Source: Antedon mediterranea | Taxonomy: Eukaryota > Echinodermata > Crinoidea > Comatulida > Antedonidae | Assembly: GCF_964355755.1 (NCBI RefSeq) | Contig: NC_092674.1 | Coordinates: forward strand, 5,089,001 to 5,153,000 | Direction of reading: 5' to 3' | DNA length: 64,000 bases | Part shown: piece after piece, positions 13,121 to 25,600 of the stretch | How the letters are laid out: each line of letters begins with the position of its first letter | Position numbering within the stretch: the stretch's first letter is position 1 | Program-made: the position numbers and the translations under genes | Notes under the pieces: generated by a model | What the model was told of the DNA's origin: nothing | Database searches by the model: none | What the model saw: the letters and a program-made list of their open reading frames with translations, nothing else

Positions 13121-14144
13121 TGTAGACTTGCCCCAAGTCTTTAGTTACTGTCTTTTTTATGTTAGTCCACTTGTCTGAATGTATTATAGGTATGAAACGC
13201 CATATGTGCCAACATCTTTATCGTTTTACTAATTTTGGTCTAGACTACTTCGTTTGCTGAAGATGCATACAGAAGAAATGCCTTTCTGTTGTGGAAGGAT
13301 CTTGCACAGTGTGCACAAAGTGTTGGTCTTTAAAAAGTGCCATAGTTAGATATAACTCGAAAAGTAGAAACGTGTTAGACAACTCCCAATTATTTATATT
13401 ACAATATTCAACCCTCTCTTCCAAAAATGTTTATTGTTTTTTTTAAAGCATATTCTATTGATTGATTGATATCCATCTATTAATACTATAAAACTAACAA
13501 ATAATGATTTTGTTTTTTCTAAACTTCATAACTTAATTGTCTCTGTATGCTTTCCCCCATAATTTGATATCCATTTTGATACTGCTTGAAAAATAACACA
13601 AGAGATTTAATGACAATTGCTTCAATATTGAATATCATTAGACAGATAGTTGTAACATATTACTGTTATTCAATTTTCAAGGAATCGTTTTTAACCTTGA
13701 TAGCATTACCAGCCGTAGCATAATCCAGCACATTACTCAGTCTGTCCAGCCTGTCATGATGTCACGACTACCATATTTTATTGATGGATTATGCTTTAAA
13801 TGATCTATTGCAGCCTCCGCATTATCCTTTTTGTGAACAAGAATGTAATATAATGCGGAACGTAGCCTACATATGGGAATATTGAATAGGTCAATTTTTT
13901 CAAATGATTAGACTTTTGGGAAAATCATAGGATATTAATTTTTAGCACGTAATTGTGTTAATTATTATCAAAATGTTTTTCAAAATTATTTTCTTGGAAC
14001 TTTATTAATCACATCTGAATCAACTGACCAATTGCTGACCATTTCAAAATGATTGATATAATGATCTAGAAAGATGACAGACATTGCTAGGAATTTGTTT
14101 TATTTATTTATCTGTGTTAATTCTCACCTTTATTTTGTCTCTAG

Positions 14145-14177
14145 AGAATCTAAGTTACGTAGCAACCCTCCATCACC
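14145..14177 (+). other. 5' UTR segment of the TRIM-like gene after a splice acceptor
   Basis: A pyrimidine-rich tract ending TTTTGTCTCTAG at 14144 is followed by 33 bases without an ATG before the start codon. This looks like the 3' half of a split 5' UTR. The partner exon was not found; the CG-richer patches at 3.8–4.2 kb and 5.6–6.2 kb are candidates only. Confidence 0.55.
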
Positions 14178-17100
14178 ATGGCAACTAGCCCTGTCATCAA
14201 ACAAATAGACACCCTGTTTCTAAAGTGTGGCATTTGTCTTGAGCGCTACCAGTCACCAAAAGTTCTGCCCTGCCTTCATACCTTCTGTCAGAAGTGTCTG
14301 CACAACTACATCCCACCGGAGTCTCTGACAATCTCTTGCCCCATCTGCCGCCAACAAGCCATTCTTCCAGCTAGTGGCGTGGAAGGTCTTCAAGCAAACT
14401 TCTTCATTACTAATCTAATGGAGGTTCTGGAGAAACCAGAAAATAATAATATACCTGACCTTGGGGTCGCAGAGACTATGCCATGTTCTCAACACGAGGG
14501 ACAAGTTTTAGAATTTTACTGCAGTGACTGTGAAACGGCAGTATGTCGTAAGTGCACGGTGAGAGAACATGGTGATCACATAACCACGCTGCTAAATGAT
14601 GTTATTGAGGAACATAAGGACGCCCTTCAAGGAGCTCTTGAAGATGTGAAAGCAAAAATTCCAGAAATGCAAGAAGCAACGTGTCGAATTGAACTTTTAT
14701 CAGAAAAATTAAAAGTTAAAAAGGAAGAAGCAATCACAGATTTAAACAAATCTTTTCAATTATTAGAAGAGATTCTGAAGAATCGTAGGTTGACATTACT
14801 AAATGAAATGGACAGAGTTCATAAAGACAAGCAGAGTGTCCTGCAACAGCAACAAAAGATGATGAAAAATGGCTTGACAAATATGGAAAGTTGTTGTCGA
14901 TTCACAGAGCAGGCTCTTGAGAAGGGCAATGACACGCAGATATTCATGGTAAAAAAACAAATGATGGAGCGGCTACAAGAACTCGCAAACGTACAAATTA
15001 ATCTCCAACCAGAAGAAAATGACTTCATCCGTTATAAACCAGAAAGTGGAAGTATCCAGAGGGCGATATCAAACGCTGGTGAGATACTGACCAATAGTGC
15101 CATTGCTTATGAAACCATCGCTACCGGTGATGGTCTTAAGAGAGGAGTTCTTGGCGAAGAGATGTCGGTAACAGTCACTTCTAAGAACTGTCAAGGAGAA
15201 CTTATCAAAAGTGGTAATGCATCGTTGGATGTCAAGTTAGAAAAACCAGATGGGTCATTATTACCTGTGGAAATCAATGACAACCACAACGGAACTTATG
15301 AAATTTTGTATAAAATTGAACAAGAGGGCAACTATGAATTACATATAAAATTATTTGGTGAAGAAATTAAAGGAAGTCCATTCAAAGTAAAAGGTGTGAC
15401 AGCATCTGAATTAAGTCCTAGAAACATGGGCAGTCGAATACCGAGGTCAACAGTGAAACAGAGGGCACTGCGTCGGCCACATAGCGTCGCTGGCACAATG
15501 AAGATTTACAACAAACAGAAAACAAATCCAATTGAAGACGATTTACTACGAGTATTTGGCGTACACGGTCGAAACAAAGGAGAGTTTATTAACCCGCAAG
15601 GAATCGCTGTTACTGGTACTGGTCGTATTGTAGTTACTGACAGTAACAACCAATGTGTACAAATTTTCAATACAGCTGGTGAATGCAAATTAAAATTTGG
15701 CCAACCAGGTCGCGGAGAAGGACAGATGCAAAGACCAACTGGAGCTGCTGTTGCCGGAAATGGAAACATTTATATCGCAGATTATGACAACAAATGGATA
15801 AATATCTTTAATTCTGATGGAAAATATATTGGAAAGGTTGGAACCGGAAAGCTGCTAGGACCAAAGGGAATCGCAATAGACCATAATAATAATGTGGTGG
15901 TTGTTGACAATAAAGCAAGTACTATATTTGTTTTATCAACAAAGGGTAAACTTCTCCATAAGTTTGGATCAAGAGGCATAAAAGACAAACAATTTTGCGG
16001 GCCTCATTTTGTTGCTATTGATAATAACAACAATATTGTGGTATCGGATTTTCACAATCACTGTATAAAGGTGTTTGATCAGGAAGGGAACATTGTGATG
16101 AAATTTGGATCAAATGGAGAGGGTAATGGGCAGTTTAATGCACCCACGGGCGTGGCCGTTGATATTCTTGGAAACATTATAGTGGCTGATTGGGGAAACA
16201 GTCGTATACAGGTAAGTATATCTTTATTACCTCCGCCAAGGAGGTTATGTTTTCACCCCTGTATGTTTGTGTGTGTGTCTGTGAACAGCCTGGAGGCCAC
16301 AGTTTTTATCCGATTCTAACCAAATTTGGACACAATGATCTATGCCCAAAAAGCTCGGACGAGTTCGAATTTGAGGGGGAAAGGTCATAGGTCAAGGTCA
16401 CAACTAACAAAAAACTATTTTACTGCCTAGAGACCACAGTTTTGATCCGATTCTCACCAAACTTAGCCACAATGATCAATGACACATCATATAATTGTGG
16501 TTAAATTTTGAAGGGTCAGGGTCAAAGATCAAGGTCCACAAAAAAAAAAAAGAAGAAATACAAAAATAATAATAAAAAAAAAACCTCAGTGGGACTTGAA
16601 CCAGCGATCTCAACTGTGAGAGGCTGGATACATAACCATTACACCACACTGTCATCCACAACTTTGTAGTGTGCAGTTAACATATTTACACTTGGAACTA
16701 ATAAAAAAAATGTAAAAAAAAAAATATTCAGGGGGCATTTTATGTAGGGGAATTTTACAGTAGGCGGAGGTTTGTACTCTCGGAGTACCCTCTAGTTTTG
16801 TTTTTATTTTCCAATGAGTTTGTTGCTTTCTATGCAACAACAAGATCTCTAAAGGCCTACTATCACCACCATCACATATCATTTATGTTAATGTTGTTAT
16901 GTTGGGCTTTTAACAATGAGCAGATTGTCCCAAAGAGCTTAGAAATAAAAGGGGAGATTGGAATTAATAACCGAATGGATTACAAAGAAAGGGTTTTGAA
17001 AACAATGACTCCATTGCAACAGCATCACTGCCATTACGTTCATAATCGATTAATCTTTTCTTTTCTCTCTAGGTATTTGATCACTCGGGCAGCTTTCTCT

Positions 17101-17225
17101 CGTACGTCAACACCACCGGGCACCCACTCTACGGACCTCAAGACATCGCCGTGACCAAAGACGGGCATGTCGTGGTGGCCGATTCTGGCAATCACTGTGT
17201 TAAGATATACAAGTACCTACAGTAG
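14178..17225 (+). CDS. TRIM2/3-like: TRIM2/TRIM3-like RING–B-box–filamin–NHL protein
   Basis: Two coding exons, 14178–16211 and 17073–17225 (phase 0 junction, donor GTAAGT, acceptor CTCTCTAG), giving 728 residues; vertebrate TRIM2/3 are about 744. Order seen: RING finger (about 18–61, opening CGICLERY), B-box (about 103–144, [13 protein letters not shown]), coiled coil (about 150–270), filamin/Ig-like domain (about 310–405, ending [12 protein letters not shown]), basic linker, then NHL beta-propeller from about 458 to the end (repeated NPQGIAV, GPKGIAI and VVVADSGN motifs). Known TRIM2/3 proteins are cytoplasmic E3 ubiquitin ligases; NHL propellers bind protein or RNA. The second exon supplies the final propeller blade. 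The start has a good context (CACCATGG) 33 bases after a splice acceptor at 14143–14144, so at least one untranslated exon lies upstream. TRIM2 versus TRIM3 cannot be decided; a lineage-specific TRIM-NHL is possible. Confidence 0.93.
16225..16797 (+). repeat. Interspersed non-autonomous element in the TRIM intron
   Basis: Begins CCTCCGCCAAGGAGGTTATG just inside the intron and ends GGCGGAGG...GAGTACCCTCTAG. The edges carry inverted CCTCCGCC/GGCGGAGG, and the interior has the runs AGGTCAAGGTC and ACCAAA(C/T)TT(A/G)G. I recognise this edge pattern from very widespread animal interspersed repeats; the superfamily is uncertain. A tRNA-like sequence lies inside it in the opposite orientation. It starts only about 14 bases after the splice donor. 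Confidence 0.7.
16572..16655 (-). tRNA. tRNA-like sequence (Glu-like, probably a pseudogene or SINE head)
   Basis: On the minus strand there is a box A-like GTGGTGTAATGGTTA and a box B-like GGTTCAAGTCCC, a CTCTCAC anticodon-loop-like stretch (CTC, Glu) and a 5-bp acceptor match (CAGTG/CACTG), followed by a long T run like a Pol III terminator. The T stem and anticodon stem have mismatches, so a working tRNA is unlikely. Confidence 0.45.
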
Positions 17226-17552
17226 GATTTGCTTCAGTGTGGGTCTGTTCCATGCCAGGGACTGTTAAAGAAGTTGTGTAACAGTAGGGGTCAAGAAGAC
17301 TGGCACTACTTCTAAGTTTTAGTTTGTTTTTTGTGAATATACCCATTTTTTTCTTGTGTCTATTCACAGGACATTTCTCTGTGTGCTCTGTAGCTATTTA
17401 GATATTTTCGTGTGTTACAGCTCAGAATCTAAACATTTCCAGCAATTTATCAGGCAGTCTGGATTTTTATATACTGGGTTTCGACATATGAATGATATAG
17501 AGGCTTATCTCTCATCCTTTGAAAAAAAACACCATTTGAAATTATTTATTCA

Positions 17553-17558
17553 AATAAA
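17553..17558 (+). terminator. Candidate polyadenylation signal of the TRIM-like gene
   Basis: AATAAA lies about 330 bases after the stop codon and is the first canonical hexamer on this strand downstream of the gene. A long 3' UTR using a later signal is equally possible. Confidence 0.35.
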
Positions 17559-18159
17559 CAACCCATTTCGGTTGTATTTCAGAGTTAGACTAATTTAATT
17601 TAATTTCTTTCTGCAATCTATGTGCACTTTCAATTTAACTGATTGCCAAAATGGTAAAGTTTTAAAATAAAAAAACAACAAATTTTAGAATTCTACACCA
17701 AACCTCCCCTTCCCCCTTCTATTTAATTTTCAAGTTTATAAGGTATATTTTTAGAATCTCAATTCTTTTAAATCCCAACAAAGTGTTCCCATGATAGTGA
17801 TGTCCCCTAAATATAGGTTTCCCATAAATATTGGTGTCTCCTAAATATGTGTGTCCCATAAATACGAGTGTCCCCAAGGATGGTTCTACTATATGTCAAA
17901 CAGTAATGCAGTACTAATAGGTCTATTTTATTATTCATCTAACTATTACAAACGTCTGTATTTTTTTTTACTGAATGATAGTTTTGTCAATATGGAATGC
18001 TTTAATTTTTTTCTGTTGTACATTTTGATTATTATTCTTCAGCCTGTAAATGTGATTTTGTTGATCTGTTTTAAACACCATTGTTACAGAGTACACAGCG
18101 TATGTCTTTGCATGCAATTGCTTGCTATCTGGCTATTTCTTTTAATTTATTTTATTTAT

Positions 18160-18495
18160 TAGAACCTTACATTAAGGGGACACTTTCTAGACCTAAAGCT
18201 CTGTCTATACTACTATCACACTAGTATGACAAAAGAAGTGTGATATGCCCAAATATGGTAGTGATATGCCCAAATACGGTAGCGATATGCCCAAATATGG
18301 TAGTGATATGACATCATCATGTCCATATATGGGAACATCACATTTTTTTTGGTCACATAAAGTTTTATAGTGTAGACAGAGCTTAATAAAGTGTTGCCCT
18401 TTTTTATATGGGGGTAGTCTTAATTAATGTTTCTTCTCATTCGTTTCATGAGATAGTGTCCCCCCCCCCCATAGGGGTGTCCCCTGAAACTGTAT
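18160..18495. repeat. TTAAGGGGACAC-type repeat split by a MITE
   Basis: ACATTAAGGGGACACTTTCT precedes and GTGTCCCC...GGGGTGTCCCC follows MITE copy D. The same ATTAAGGGGACAC/GTGTCCCC words recur at 41.2, 47.4, 53.0 and 56.1 kb. Confidence 0.5.
18194..18385. mobile_element. MITE family 1, copy D
   Basis: Complete: AAAGCTCTGTCTATAC at the left and GTGTAGACAGAGCTTAA at the right. It has three tandem CCCAAATATGGTAGTGATATG blocks (one more than most copies). Confidence 0.85.
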
Positions 18496-19621
18496 AATAC
18501 CATGTTGTTAAAATCGCTATGCTTAAATTGATATTTATCAAACCTCCGATAAAATGTCCACCTTTTTTTCTTATCTTTTTTGGTTTTATATTTTGTAGTT
18601 TTATAAATTTATATATTTTAATATGATTTGTAAGTATTATTATTTTATTATTTTATGTTAATCTGTTGTTTGAATGCTTCATTTCATATGCATGTTTATA
18701 TTTTCATTTGTATGAAGCTCCTTAATTGTGTATCTATTTCAGCCGTGCCCTTCTTCTTGTACACCCACACACAAACAGTAATAAAATTGTATATTGAATG
18801 AATGCGGGTGAGACGATACCATTATTAACAGAGGGGTCTTAAACAATTTTGAGGGCGCTATATCGCTATCCATAGAGTTTTAATCTTTTAATAATAAAAG
18901 CAAGTGTATGTTAACGACATAATCAACAATTCATTATAAATATAACATTTTAATAATAAAATATTTCTTGAATTTTTCGAAAAAAAAACGACTTTACCTC
19001 TCTGAATATACTTAATCTAAGGCGGATTCAGTTGGCGTCAGACGGTGATAATTATTTCGCCAACAAAAAATGACTTCAAAGTGACGTGCGCAAAGCAATA
19101 AGTAGGCCTATGTGATATATATTCTTTGGGCCTATTTAGCAGACATATTTTATGTTAATTGTATTCAGTCTCACCACTTGGGTAATGATAATATCAAATT
19201 CCTTCTTTTTCCGACTGCATCCGCCCGATTAATTAAGATCTTGGTTGTATGTTTTATTATTAGGTTCTTGATGTCAACTTCTTCCCACGCCGTATTTCTT
19301 TAGTCGTATATTGTGTATTAGTTTTAGACTTGTAAATCACTAGCAATGTTTTATATAACGAATGCTATATGTTTTTTGATTGTTATTAACGTATAATTAT
19401 GACGTCACTCTATACGTCGGAGAAGGTGACGTAGCCTATGTGTGTATCAATGCATGCAGGCATGAATGGATGGTCAAACACTTCTAATGTCAGATGAGGG
19501 AATGTTTTCTAACGGCATATGGTTTTTAGAGAGCTGTAACGCATTCATATAATTATAGTATATAGTGATACGCTTCAAAGTACCGCTGCTTGTCAAAACA
19601 ACCGGCTTTACTAATATCTCT

Positions 19622-19690
19622 ACCTAATGGCTGTGACGCAGTTAACATGCTTGCCTTATCATAGTCATGGGTTCAAATCGGTTTATGGGA
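19622..19690 (+). repeat. tRNA-like SINE head
   Basis: TAATGGCTGTGACGCAGTTA...GCTTGCC resembles a degraded tRNA D-arm/box A, and GGGTTCAAATCGG is a good box B 30 bases later. A tRNA-derived SINE fragment is the likeliest reading. Confidence 0.4.
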
Positions 19691-20859
19691 ACTATGCAAG
19701 TTTGTGTTTAACATAGTCTACCTAAGCCTCGTAGTTTAGAAAAACGAGAACGACTCTTGGGTGTGCGTAGAATAGAACGTCATTCGTCTAAATCGCTGCT
19801 TCAGCAGTGCTTAGAATTATCTATTTAGAAGGTATTAGACGAGTTTGTATCTAAGACTAGACGCAGCCAGTCATCTTCCTCTTAACTGTTACTAACTACT
19901 TAAGGGTGTGTTTTCATTCAGACGAAATTCTTATGGTAAATAATAATGGTTAAAATCTCCATAAGTGTTTGTGCCTGGTTACATAAATCTACCTTAATAG
20001 ACTACTGGCGTGGAACTTTGTAAATAATTAACCAATCACACTGGGTTTTACAAATGGAATGTATTATGTGGAAATTCAGAAGATCTCATTGGTTGAATTT
20101 CTGACAATTTAACAATTGACTTTCTGATTGGCCAATCGAGTTGTTTCTTCTAATATATTTCGTTTGTATTGCATGGCGGATTGATACTGTGCTTAACATG
20201 TGTATCTCTAAACATACACGAATTTGATTATTAATTTTAAAATGTGACGTCATTTTTAATCGTTTTATAATGCATGAATGTCTAATCGAATTAATGTATT
20301 TTTAACGAAAGGTTGATGCTTAACTTTTAAAGGCCTCACTTTGGCATGTAGTTAGACTTTATGATTCTTAAAACGATCAACCGATCTATTAGTACAGACT
20401 AACTACATTATAATAATTTATGTGATGCGCTTTTATATTCTTTATTTAAAATTATTACTTTAATAGTGCTAGTAATATAAATTAATATTACTTTCTTTAA
20501 CATTATAGACAAATAATATAGTTTTTTCTCACAAACGTTAAACGTTCAAAGAAAATGTTATTATGAATTTAATTTATGATATTTTATACAACAGAATTTA
20601 TACATACGGTAGCCAAAGAAAAACATGGTACAGAAGTGTTAGATATTACTATAAAATTATATTTATTGTTCAAACTAGATTTATATACATAAACATATTA
20701 TTTATTTAATGAAGATATACGTTAAAATTATAAATGATATGAAGTCATCGTCATGAAGAGATTCTTTTTGACACCCTGCGTTTGGTGGGGAGCATAGTTT
20801 TTAATGTCTCTCCCCACCACCACCACCACCATTATTTAGAATGGGATGACCCCATTAGG

Positions 20860-21010
20860 CACTCTCTTCTAACGTTATGTTTCCACTACACAAGAGACGC
20901 AACCCAAGCGAATTCACCAATGGCAAGCGACAGTTTGAATAATCTATGGCTTTTGGTTGGTCAAATGACGTGTTTACGTTGCGTCTGGGGACCAATCACA
21001 ATAGCCTAAA
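20860..21010. mobile_element. MITE family 3 relative
   Basis: ATGTTTCCACTACACAAGAG, then CACCAATGGCAAGCGACAGT and ATGACGTGTTTACGTTGCGT...GGGGACCAATCA. It shares the ACCAATGACAAGCGACAGTT core of the elements at 28500 and 62214. Ends decayed. Confidence 0.55.
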
Positions 21011-21134
21011 ACCAAGGTATAAAAAGAATTCCTTCATATTCAGATCTTGATTTTCAATCATAATATGAACAATGGTTTCCAGTTAATTAACCTGTTTACA
21101 GATTGTACTGTACCAGCCTAATCATAGCAAGGCA

Positions 21135-21205
21135 ATCTAACAACAGGACACTGAGCTTACCTTACCAAGATAGGAACTCGTAACAGTCCTTTGATCTTAT
21201 GTTTG
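21135..21205 (-). repeat. Dispersed repeat, copy 2 (inverted)
   Basis: Reverse complement of the block at 12085–12165 (TCTAACAACAGGACACTGAG...AGTCCTTTGATCTTA), about 9 kb away. No coding sense; likely an unclassified small transposon. Confidence 0.65.
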
Positions 21206-22684
21206 GCTGCGACAAATACCAACAATACTGTACTGTTGTTAGATTGTCTTGATCATCATAGTATAGGATATAATGTGAACGTTATCCGCATAAGAGGCCT
21301 ACAACAAATTTGAGGTTTATACGCACCTTAATAGTAGATATGTATTCATAACCAATTACGTAGTATTACGTATTTTAATATTGATTTTAATTATAAAGCC
21401 TAATTTTATCATTATTTAATTATTATAAAGTATAAATCGATTGTCACAACACGGTAATACCAATGCTTGATTATAATATTATAGTAATTTATATAATTAT
21501 ATAATAACATTTAATTAATTATATATTTATCTAAGACTGCACAAAAAGACATTTTGGTGATTTTGTGAAATATTAAGTTATATTTAAAGCGCCCTCCCTA
21601 CGCATTTGTTTTTCTAGGGAGACGCAATTATTAATCATGAAATGTAATTGTTATACTGTCCATGTAAATAATGAATATTCAAATAATAATTGTAAATATT
21701 CATAAGTATGAATAAGATTTATGTTAATGATGAAATAGGAACGCTATTGTTAGGATAAAACAACGGAAGAGACAGTATAGCCTACATAATTAATTGCACT
21801 GTAAAATAACCATGGGTTTTTTTTCAAATACTAGTATTGAATATTGCAACTGATTATTTGCTGATATAGGCCTAGGCCTAACCTACTGCTGCGATATTTT
21901 TGTCACTTCTCTCTGTTGATTGTGATGAAACAAGAGGTATTAGAAACTTTGTGTATTGTAGTTCTACGCTAGAAAAAAAAACAATCAGGGAATTTAAATT
22001 TGTTATTGTTACACTTTGGTATAGAATAATTGAATAGCTTTGAGGACCAACTTTATTTGAAAAATAAATGTGTATTTAGTATATTGATAACGTGGAGTTT
22101 ATATTGAAGCTTGCCTGCCAGATATTATTTTCAGTTTTTGAAACGTAGATTATACCGTAGAGTAAATAATATGGTTATTTATAACAACATTGTATTAGTA
22201 TGTGTATGTTTATTGTTTATTCTATTCATTATTCATGTACAACCAGTTTTTGCGTGCAATAAAATGCAAATTGGACAGATGACACATCATACGTGTAGAT
22301 GGTTATTGTAGGCCTATATTTCTTGTTAATAAAACCAATGTGTTTATTACTTTACTAAAGCATAATAAAAATTATTTGGTGGTAATAATGCTGCAGGGTC
22401 GAGTATTAAAGTTCACATATAGTTGTTTTTCGGGCATATTTTATTGAAATATGAATAAATAAGGAAAAAAGTAGCCTTACTAAATGATTTCGCGACGACA
22501 AAAGTAAAAGTTCCAAATTCGTTCATGAATAGGTGGCGCTAGATTACATATTTTAAATACGAAACGCTGGTGGCGACAATTTCATGCTTCATTGGTTTTT
22601 GGTTGTTGCTAGAAAACATACGGAGAAATATTTCAGGTAGGAATTTTTTTTTCAAAACAAGTGTCCGAAAACCTGCATGTTATA

Positions 22685-25600
22685 ATGTCATCAAAATATT
22701 ATAAAAATGTTTATAAGGATTTAGAAGGAGATGATGGACCGGTCGATTTTGATTTTTTTGATGATGATGATGCGTCGGATAAAAGGGAACATCAATTAAA
22801 TAAGCAGCCTTTATTGACGAGTACGCCAGGCAAGGAGGAGACATTGGCCTCAACTTCGTATTCACCCCGCTCAACCGACCTGGAGTCGGCCCGTTCTGCT
22901 ACTAGCAGCCGGAGTAGTTTGAATGTTAGGTTGCCTAGCGTTTCTCCTTCAGTTGATGACGTCGTGTCTTCAGAGGAGAGTGACGATGAGACAGATAGGT
23001 CGTATAACAGAAATAATTTAAAGCAAACAAACCGTGATAGGCAAATACCAGATTCAAATAAATCTGTAAAAGAGCCAATAAAACGAATTGAACGTCCGAA
23101 AACGTGCAAACCTGGTTCACGATCACGACAACCGGAAACAAACACAAAAACAGACGATCACTCAAGTAGTGATTCAGGCAGTTATAGTTCGAGTTTCACA
23201 TCAGGTTCATCTAGCTCCAGTGGTAATTCGTCATCGTCGGGCACAGACGACGATAGCGATTCCGGTAGTGTTACTGATGTTTCGCCATTACAAAGTCCAA
23301 ATTCAACCAATACATTAAATAAAACATTTTCGTGCAGCGATGAAGAATTACCGCAAGAAAGACCAAAAACATCGAAAGTAAATTCGAGGCAAAGGCATAT
23401 TGACGGAAATGCGAAAAAATCCAAAAAAGAAAGTGTAAGATTTGCTGGCGTGAAAAAGTCAAATGGACACAAATCTGCACCTGGTTCTCGTTGGAATGAA
23501 TCTGAAGCTCAAGAATTGAGCATGTTGTTAAAAGCCGTTTTGGAGATGGAAGAAGCGCCTAAAACTCTTGTACAAATGCCAGGCAAACAGCGATCGCGTC
23601 CAACATCTGCGAAAAGCACCACATCAAATGCGTCAACGAAAAGTTTGCCACATAAGCGAATGAACATGTCATTTAGTAACGACCGTGTGCGACAGATTGA
23701 CCGAGAGAATCAAAGACTCTTGAAACAGATCATGAGTAAATCGGGTGTCAATCTGGGGAATGAAAAAGCTAGAGTGATGAAACCGAAGAAGGTAGTTGGT
23801 TCTCACATAAACACAAATGGAACGCACAGACCTGTCTTGAGTCATGCAGCCATGAGAAGGCAGAGAGAGCACAGAAGAATAGAGATAGAAAATATGGTAT
23901 GAACCTTAAATGATTTAAATTTGTAATGTGTTTTTTTTTTATATTGTAATCCTTTTTTATTCATATATCATAAAGTGCAATTTAGCTGAAAAAATGTTAC
24001 TTTTTTCCTGCTGCTAAATTTTATGAATGTATTTTTATATTTATTAATATACAGTATTATTAAAATATACCAGTTGATTTAAAAAATAATAATAAATTTT
24101 GTTACAGTAGTTTAAATCTGGCAAGATAGAGAAATTTATTAATAATATTATTAATTACTGTAATGAATATTGTTTATTATTGTTTTAGTAGTATTATTAG
24201 ATTTAGTAATAGTAATGTATGTGCAGAAGTGTTTACTGTAACACAACTGAACTCTATCTGTAACGGCACAAGTTATAATAATTAATATTTTGAAATATTT
24301 TTATTTTTATCATTATAGCAAATTTTAAAGAGGATTGAAAGTGCCAAGCCAACTCGAGACATAACAAAAGACGCCTTATTGGAAGATCATTACAGAATGA
24401 CGCAGTACGCTCAACAGGTGTCTAGGTCACCGATGAGACCGACGAGTGCCAAGTCAGCTTCAGGTATGCTTTTTTTCCTTGACCGGTAAATTGGAATATC
24501 CTCCGTGGCGAAACAGCTAAACACAGGCCCGGAGCTTATGTTCAAAAAGGCTAAAAACACCCGAGGCCTCCAGCATTGGAGGGCCACTTAGTGTTCCTAA
24601 CCCAAGGGCCTCAGGCCTCCATGTTACGCCACTGAGTAGCCTGGTGAGTGGGAGGGATTGTCATGTTTGCTTACTATAGTTAGACCTTATCTAACATTGG
24701 AGTACAGTAGTTCAATTACTGTACAATTATTGGCCCTTAAGTTTTTACTGATACTACAGTAGTATTTTATAATAATCAATTTCAATATCATTGGTTATCT
24801 TTTGTGTACATTGTACTTATCATATATGGCAAGCCAAGTCTGCCAAAAGTACACAACTCTGGTCATGTTACAGATCAATATATACTGTCTGATAACTTAA
24901 CCAAGAAAGTAGGAAGCCTTTTTTGACTGTTTTTTAATTGTCTTACCTCTAATCTAAAATCTAGAGGAAAAAAACCATACACACACAAACCACTACATAT
25001 ATAGGTCTATAGTATAATGTTTTTATCTAAATTTAAAATCGAGATTAGGGGGAAATTATTAAATTTTAGTAGTAATACAGTACCCAACAAAATGTCTATT
25101 CTCTTCTCATGATAATTGCTAGATACTTTATGCATATCATCATTTTGTTATTAAACATTTTAACCTGATGAAAAACAATATCAGGTGTTTCAAAATGCAT
25201 TGAGTGCTTACAGCCATTAACTGTTTTTATTGCAATATCTTCTTTTGTGAAACATAATCTATACCTGTTTGAATAGAAAACATAAACATCGTTATTTTTT
25301 CCGAGGACACACGTAGTAGGCGGTAAACGGCAATTAGCTGTATTGTTATAATAATTCCTTTTTAATAATATGTCCTTTAGCTCTCGCTTGTAATAAAATA
25401 TATAAATAAAGATACATTTAGCTCTCACTTGTAATATACTCTGAAAAAAAAAGATACATTTAATATCTATATTATATTTTATGCTTTATTACCTGCCTCC
25501 TATTGTTTCCCCGACATCTAGGAGAGCAAGACAGGACTTGCACTTCCTGTATAAATGTCTTACTTCTAAGTTTGATTGTGATCTTGTTTCGTTGTTTTAT

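Larger units (their letters stand above)
6200..14144. other. Gene-free stretch dominated by repeats
   Basis: No protein gene supported. Contains a LINE 3' end (7165–7400), a Penelope-like relic (8040–8250), MITE copies (9224–9375, 10729–10826), a retroposon-like tail (11270–11450), a dispersed repeat (12085–12165), a tandem duplication (12610–12930) and a TTC microsatellite (13088–13120). The rest is AT-rich with nothing recognised. Confidence 0.6.
17226..22684. other. Gene-free stretch between the TRIM-like gene and CFAP97
   Basis: Starts with the TRIM 3' UTR. Contains a MITE nested in another repeat (18160–18495), a retroposon-like tail near 18700–18800, a tRNA-like SINE head (19622–19690), a family 3 MITE relative (20860–21010) and a dispersed repeat (21135–21205). 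The last few hundred bases must contain the CFAP97 promoter and 5' UTR; no TATA box was identified. No protein gene supported. Confidence 0.55.

Noticed and set aside
16572-16655. A functional tRNA-Glu gene
   Set aside because: Several stem mismatches and a position inside an interspersed element; kept only as tRNA-like.
22661-22684. CFAP97 start at the upstream open frame (SENLHVI)
   Set aside because: The frame opens with GTG, not ATG; the first ATG is at 22685.
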